This document shows, one piece after another, positions 60,097 through 64,000 of a stretch of DNA of 64,000 bases. Position numbers and translations under genes: made by a program. The notes under the pieces are model-generated. The model was not told the origin of the DNA. It saw nothing but the letters and a program-made list of their open reading frames with translations, and ran no database searches. Source of the DNA: CAZGMN01 sp964645765. GTDB lineage: Bacteria; Acidobacteriota; Aminicenantia; Aminicenantales; Aminicenantaceae. Positions within the stretch are counted from its first letter, which is position 1, and the number at the start of each line of letters is the position of its first letter. The stretch is from positions 50,878 to 114,877 of the forward strand of contig CAZYBE010000006.1 of the NCBI GenBank assembly GCA_964645765.1, written 5' to 3'.

Positions 60097-61764
60097 ATGG
60101 CAGCGATCGATATCGGCATCGTGGCTCTATTCCTAGTCTTTCTCTTTTTCTTCGGCTCAATTTTTTTCAAATGGATCAAGAATCCCGATGACTTTTTTGT
60201 GGCAGGAAGAATGCTACCTCCCTTTATCCTGGCTGCGATTCTGACTGCGACCAACGTCAACCTCTACAGTTTTGTCGGCCAGGCGGGAAAGGCTTACGAG
60301 CGAGGAATCTCCATCGTCTGGCACACCTGGACAGGAAACATGGCCCTTGTCCTGGCCGGGCTCTTCATTCTCCCCGTTTTGAGACGGCTGGAGATAAGGA
60401 CGATTCCCGAGTTTCTTGAAGCGCGCTATGGCCTGGGGATGAGAGTGCTGATTGCCATATTGTGGATATTCAGGCTTTCTTTCTGGCTGGGAATCGTGCT
60501 CTACACCGGCGCCACTGCCGGCGTTGTCATCACCGGGACAGGTGAAGGGTCTTACATTATCTGGGCGCTTATTTTTTCAGTGATCACCATTATCTATACC
60601 ACAGCCGGAGGGATGTGGTCCGTGGCCTTTACCGACGTCCTCCAATTCAGCTTGATGCTTCTGGGAGCTTTAATCTTTTTCCCGATCATCATGATTCATG
60701 CCGGAGGATTCTCCGGAATCGCCAAGAGCCTCTCCCCTTCTTATCTCGAACTCGTTCCCCAGACGGGCCAGCTGAACTGGGCTTTCATCCTGGCCATCTT
60801 CCTTCTCGGAATTCAATGGGCTTGCACAGACCAGGGAATGCTCCAGAGAGCGTTCTCAGGAAAAGATGTTAAAAGCGTGGCCAAAGGGCTAATCCTCTCC
60901 GGCATCCAGACAACGCCCTTTGCCCTGCTCTGGTACCTGCCCGGCCTTGCGGCCAAGGTCATAGATCCTGGAATCAAAATCGCAGACACGGTGATTCCTA
61001 CCATGCTTTCCAGGTTTGTTCCCACCGGCATTTTTGGAATCATCATCTGCGGCCTGCTCTCAGCCCAGATGTCGACCATAAGCTCCAACATCAACTCCGC
61101 CGCCACTCTTTTCACCAGCGACATTTACCAGAGAGTCTTAAGAAGGAAAGCGTCTCCCAAGCAGGTCATTATCACTGCCAGAGTCATGACTCTTATCGTC
61201 GGCTTCTTCATGGTCGCCTTTTCCTTCTTTGCCAAGAAGCTGGGCGCGGTCAACGCCTACCTGACCTTGATCGGGATAATGGACATGCCTCTCTTTATCG
61301 TGGGCATTGTCTATGGAATATTCTGGAGAAGAGCAAACTGGGTCGGCGCCATTGCCGGCTATTTTTCAGGAGCAGCGATGGGCGCACTGTCGGTTTTTGT
61401 CATCTTTGTCCGCTCTGTCAATGCCAGCACCTATGCCACTTTTCTCAGCGCCGTCACAGCTCTTATCATGACGCCCATCTTTAGCCTTCTCCTCAAGAAG
61501 GATGCCCAGGGAGAGCGGGCAAAGACTGTGAGGGCTGCGCTGCGGCCAAGCCCTAAAGAAATAGAAAAAGGCCAGGCTTTTTATCTCCTTCCGAGGTCTT
61601 CAAAGGGAAGATTAATGCTCGGCATACTTTTTTTTAGCCTCCTTTCCTTCCTGGTCAGCATTTTCCTGGGAGGGCTGGGCCTGGGAAAGATTGCAGCTCT
61701 GCTCTCGATTGCCTCCATGGTTGTCTATTTTGCCAGCGGGTTCCTGAGGCTGTCTTTTGATTAG
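60097..61764 (+). CDS. Sodium:solute symporter (SSS family), sugar-type
   Basis: A 555-residue inner-membrane transporter with about 13-14 hydrophobic segments. It has the SSS features DDFFVAGRMLPPFILAAILTATNVN near residue 30, RRLEIRTIPEFLEARYG near 100, IYTTAGGMWSVAFTDVLQF and the late LLSAQMSTISSNINSAATLFTSDIY motif (signature of the sodium/glucose subgroup). Position after a nucleotidyltransferase and a hexosamine kinase suggests uptake of a hexosamine or related sugar. A tiny membrane protein gene follows. Substrate is inferred. Confidence 0.92.
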   Translation: MAAIDIGIVALFLVFLFFFGSIFFKWIKNPDDFFVAGRMLPPFILAAILTATNVNLYSFVGQAGKAYERGISIVWHTWTGNMALVLAGLFILPVLRRLEIRTIPEFLEARYGLGMRVLIAILWIFRLSFWLGIVLYTGATAGVVITGTGEGSYIIWALIFSVITIIYTTAGGMWSVAFTDVLQFSLMLLGALIFFPIIMIHAGGFSGIAKSLSPSYLELVPQTGQLNWAFILAIFLLGIQWACTDQGMLQRAFSGKDVKSVAKGLILSGIQTTPFALLWYLPGLAAKVIDPGIKIADTVIPTMLSRFVPTGIFGIIICGLLSAQMSTISSNINSAATLFTSDIYQRVLRRKASPKQVIITARVMTLIVGFFMVAFSFFAKKLGAVNAYLTLIGIMDMPLFIVGIVYGIFWRRANWVGAIAGYFSGAAMGALSVFVIFVRSVNASTYATFLSAVTALIMTPIFSLLLKKDAQGERAKTVRAALRPSPKEIEKGQAFYLLPRSSKGRLMLGILFFSLLSFLVSIFLGGLGLGKIAALLSIASMVVYFASGFLRLSFD

Positions 61765-61772
61765 GAGATACG

Positions 61773-61892
61773 ATGCGATTTGATTGGTTGACTTGGCTCA
61801 TTTGGGCTATTGGATTCGTTATTTTTATTTTCTGGATTATATTTCCGGTCAAAGAGTTCATCAGCCTGATGAAAGAAAGAATCAAGAAATAA
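61773..61892 (+). CDS. 39-residue single-helix membrane protein after the symporter
   Basis: ATG at 61773 has AGGAG upstream and opens a 39-codon frame: MRFDWLTWLIWAIGFVIFIF, then WIIFPVKEFISLMKERIKK. One hydrophobic helix with a basic C terminus. It starts eight bases after the symporter stop, and a terminator follows at 61896. Small single-helix accessory proteins of symporters are known, but this one is too short for most gene finders and I recognise no family. Possible regulatory or stabilising subunit. Confidence 0.7.
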   Translation: MRFDWLTWLIWAIGFVIFIFWIIFPVKEFISLMKERIKK

Positions 61893-61895
61893 TGG

Positions 61896-61921
61896 CGCCC
61901 GCGTTCGAAAGCGGCTTTTTT
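61896..61921 (+). terminator. Rho-independent terminator of the sugar operon
   Basis: A GC-rich stem (GCCCGC with GCGGC, one bulge) around GTTCGAAA runs into six T residues directly after the small membrane protein gene. Confidence 0.7.
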
Positions 61922-61996
61922 CAATGATAGATAGAAAATCGGGTCATGTCCTTCGATTTTCCCAATTTCTCGCGATTCATGAATAATCCAGACCAA

Positions 61997-63757
61997 TTAA
62001 TATAAATTTACAATTTGAAATTTATTAACGTCGACAAGCCCTTTATCCGTGATTCTTAATTCAGGGATGACCGGAAGCGCTAAGAAACTCATGGTCATCA
62101 ATGCCGTTTCCAAGCCGGACCCTGCTTCTTTAAGCGCATCTTTTAAGGCCCTATGCTTTTTGACAACACTTTCTATGGATTCTGTCGACATCAAGCCAGC
62201 GATTTTTAACGGCAGATAAGAAATTCTATCCGCGACAACAACCATTCCTCCTCCCTCTTGAGCCAGATAATTTACAGCTTTCGCCATGCTTTCATCATCG
62301 ACTCCAGCAACAATCAGATTATGGCTGTCATGGCCCACAGTCGAGGCTATCGCGCCCTTCTTTAGACCCAGGCCCTTAACGAATCCCTTTGAATAGGCAC
62401 CTGTAGCCTTATGCCTCTCGATGACAGCAATCTTGGCAATATCCTTTTCAGGGTCAGCTCTTAATTCGGAGTTATGAGCAGCAAAGGGCAAGATGCTCTG
62501 CTTGGTTATGATACTTCCTTTGATTATTTCAATAACTCTGACATCCAGGCGAGCCATATCTCTCGGAACCTTTATCTTAAAATCATCGGACAAGAATTTT
62601 CTTCCGATATTCACTTTTCCTAAGAACTCTGAATAATCATAATCCAATTGCCTAGCCGCATATTTTTTATTATCGACAACCAATTCTCCATTGTGGATGA
62701 CGCAGCTCGCTTCCAGACCTTCCAGAGAATCCAAAACAACGATATTCGCTTTTTTGCCGCGAGCGACCTCTCCAATTTCCGGATAATTATTTAATCTTAA
62801 AGCTTTCGAAAAATATCTCGCAGGGTTTATCGTGGCTAATGAGATGCCGATTAAAGTTGCTTCTTCAAGGTTTAATTTTGAATTTTCCTTGATGATGTTC
62901 CTTGCCGTTCTGATAATCCTGTCGACATGGCCTTTTTCATAAAGGTCGGAAGAATCCAGGTCATCAGAGCAGAGCATGAATCTTTCCAGGCTAATCTTTG
63001 CCTTGAGAAGCCCGGGCAAAATCCTTTCCAGGTCTTTTGTCGCGCTTCCTAATCTCAAGCAGAGAGACATGCCCATATCGTGCTTTTCGATGACCTCATC
63101 CAACTGTGTTGACTCATGGTCTGAGGTGATTCTGACGATGTTATCGTTGCGGCCGTTTGTGATGTATTTTCTCAAATCCTCACCGGTGACACCAGGGCAA
63201 TGGCCGTCAACAATCTTTCCGGCATCAAAAACAAGGTCGACCTTTTCCCTTGCATCTCCGAAGCCTTGGATAATTCCAGGAAAATTCATCATCTCGGCCA
63301 GGCCATAGATTCTTCTATCAGGAATCAATTCCTTAACATCCTCAACTGTTATCGAAGCGCCTGCGCTCTCTAAATTCGTGGCCGGAACACAGGAAGGAAT
63401 CCCGATGAACATATCCAGAGGAACCAAATCCGACTGATTCAAAAACAGCTCTATCCCTTTTCTGCCTAAAACATTGGCGATTTCGTGAGGGTCAACGAAG
63501 ACGGCAGTGGTGCCGTGCTTGACGGCTTGCTTGGAGAACTCGATGGGGTTGAGCATGCTGCTTTCAATGTGGAGATGGCTGTCAATGAATCCAGGCGAGG
63601 CGTATTTTCCGGACAGGTCCAGTATCATTTGTGCATTTTTGTTTTTACTCGACTCTATGCCGACAATGATTCCATCTTTGATTAAGATATCTTCTTTATA
63701 AATCCGTTTTGAACGGACATCGATGATCTTCCCTTCTTTCAAAATCAAATCATACAT
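61997..63757 (-). CDS. ade: Adenine deaminase
   Basis: A 586-residue amidohydrolase that converts adenine to hypoxanthine and ammonia. Typical motifs: SPGFIDSHLHIESSMLNP near residue 54, VDPHEIANVLG, GHCPGVTGEDL near 184, MLCSDDLDSSDLYEKGHVDR near 265 and the C-terminal VGHDSHNLIVAGVDDESM. Length fits bacterial Ade. Its role is purine salvage or degradation. No clear Shine-Dalgarno sequence precedes the ATG at 63757; a repeat copy begins 18 bases upstream. Confidence 0.95.
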   Translation of the reverse strand: MYDLILKEGKIIDVRSKRIYKEDILIKDGIIVGIESSKNKNAQMILDLSGKYASPGFIDSHLHIESSMLNPIEFSKQAVKHGTTAVFVDPHEIANVLGRKGIELFLNQSDLVPLDMFIGIPSCVPATNLESAGASITVEDVKELIPDRRIYGLAEMMNFPGIIQGFGDAREKVDLVFDAGKIVDGHCPGVTGEDLRKYITNGRNDNIVRITSDHESTQLDEVIEKHDMGMSLCLRLGSATKDLERILPGLLKAKISLERFMLCSDDLDSSDLYEKGHVDRIIRTARNIIKENSKLNLEEATLIGISLATINPARYFSKALRLNNYPEIGEVARGKKANIVVLDSLEGLEASCVIHNGELVVDNKKYAARQLDYDYSEFLGKVNIGRKFLSDDFKIKVPRDMARLDVRVIEIIKGSIITKQSILPFAAHNSELRADPEKDIAKIAVIERHKATGAYSKGFVKGLGLKKGAIASTVGHDSHNLIVAGVDDESMAKAVNYLAQEGGGMVVVADRISYLPLKIAGLMSTESIESVVKKHRALKDALKEAGSGLETALMTMSFLALPVIPELRITDKGLVDVNKFQIVNLY

Positions 63758-63775
63758 GGTTTTTGTCTTCTGCTA

Positions 63776-63814
63776 TTGCCTCGCCGGGGCAAAAGCTGCG
63801 TATTTTCGAGACAC
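63776..63814. repeat. Partial copy of the compound palindromic repeat
   Basis: TTGCCTCGCCGGGGCAAAAGC and GCGTATTTTCGAGACAC align, in reverse orientation, to the 806-840 part of the repeat at 759-976 (complement TTTGCCTCGCTGGGGCAAAG, GCGTGTTTTCGAGCTAC). It lies directly upstream of ade. Confidence 0.55.
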
Positions 63815-63900
63815 CCATCCTAATCCAGAGCAAGATTTTTGTTGAATCTCTTCCAAGTTGTGTGGGTGAAGAATATGTGGCGAGCGATTAAAAACACCTA

Positions 63901-64000
63901 TTCGGAATGGCTGGAGCGACCATTGAAGGTTTAGCCTTCCCGAGCTGCCCTTCGAGGGAACCCGGCCTTGCCGGGCGGCGAGGATGTCTGAGCGGAGCGA
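63901..64000. mobile_element. Inverted-end element, copy 3 (cut by window end)
   Basis: The left part of the ~180-bp element: GCGACCATTGAAG, TTCGAGGGAACCC and GGCGGCGAGGATGTCTGAGCG match the copies at 15156 and 46613. The central hairpin reads CCCGGCCTTGCCGGG, with G-C in place of the A-T pair of the other copies. The right part lies beyond base 64000. Confidence 0.65.

Noticed and set aside
1..64000. CRISPR array, prophage, rRNA or tRNA genes
   Set aside because: No regularly spaced repeat arrays, phage structural genes or cloverleaf-like sequences were seen on reading. The dispersed palindromes are not evenly spaced.

Overview
The window looks like a contig from a Gram-negative, probably anaerobic bacterium of the Acidobacteriota/Aminicenantes kind. 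Evidence: GWxTD-domain proteins next to TPR proteins, an Oar-like TonB-dependent receptor with a carboxypeptidase-regulatory domain, a sulfatase-fold protein with TPR repeats, a tricorn homologue, several M16 peptidase pairs and a fused formiminotransferase-cyclodeaminase. This placement is an inference from gene content; there is no rRNA, and no tRNA was seen. A run of 100 N (32255-32354) shows the sequence is a scaffold, probably a metagenome or draft assembly.

Layout. 1-7.2 kb: 5' part of metK, then a + strand run of two M16-fold proteins without zinc ligands, ftcD, a THEP1-type NTPase, a nicotinamidase-like hydrolase and a macro-domain protein. 7.2-15.1 kb (- strand): a nucleotidyltransferase/small-protein pair, a zinc ABC transporter (znuABC), a membrane glycosyltransferase with plsY, and a secreted six-hairpin glycosidase. 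15.4-24.1 kb: pepD, two tandem-duplicated exported proteins, then a TPR/GWxTD/GWxTD/TPR envelope cluster. 24.1-30.8 kb: sulfatase-fold TPR protein, Oar-like receptor behind a sigma-54 type promoter, a Coq7-like di-iron protein and an Omp85 fragment. 30.9-38.8 kb: B12-type radical SAM protein, SDRs, a ThiL-like protein and a two-component system with a decayed second response regulator. 38.9-48.7 kb: XRE-M78 regulator, ornithine-cyclodeaminase-like plus FAD oxidoreductase pair, tricorn, RidA, FmdB and a threonine dehydratase. 49-57.8 kb: aminotransferase, active/inactive M16 pair, an AT-rich beta-lactamase-fold gene, NusG paralogue, carbon-nitrogen hydrolase, radical SAM/SPASM protein and PilZ protein. 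57.9-64 kb: a sugar-nucleotidyltransferase, NahK-like kinase, SSS transporter and tiny membrane protein set, then adenine deaminase.

How it fits together. The metabolic genes point to life on peptides, amino acids and sugars: oligopeptide breakdown (tricorn, PepD, M16), histidine (FTCD), threonine/serine (dehydratase with RidA to remove its reactive enamine), proline- or D-amino-acid-like substrates (FAD oxidoreductase plus cyclodeaminase family), and amino-sugar salvage.

The most unusual content is non-coding. (1) A ~180-bp element with inverted ends occurs in two full copies, one copy cut by the window end and one remnant, and its central hairpin shows a compensatory base change. (2) A second palindromic family with a shared core is scattered through intergenic gaps and supplies a stop codon to one gene. 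(3) Two arrays of four 11-bp direct repeats (TTAACA-like, PhoP-box spacing) precede a ThiL-like and an SDR gene beside an OmpR/PhoB-type two-component system, suggesting a local regulon. (4) A near-perfect -24/-12 promoter with an upstream palindrome precedes the TonB-dependent receptor.
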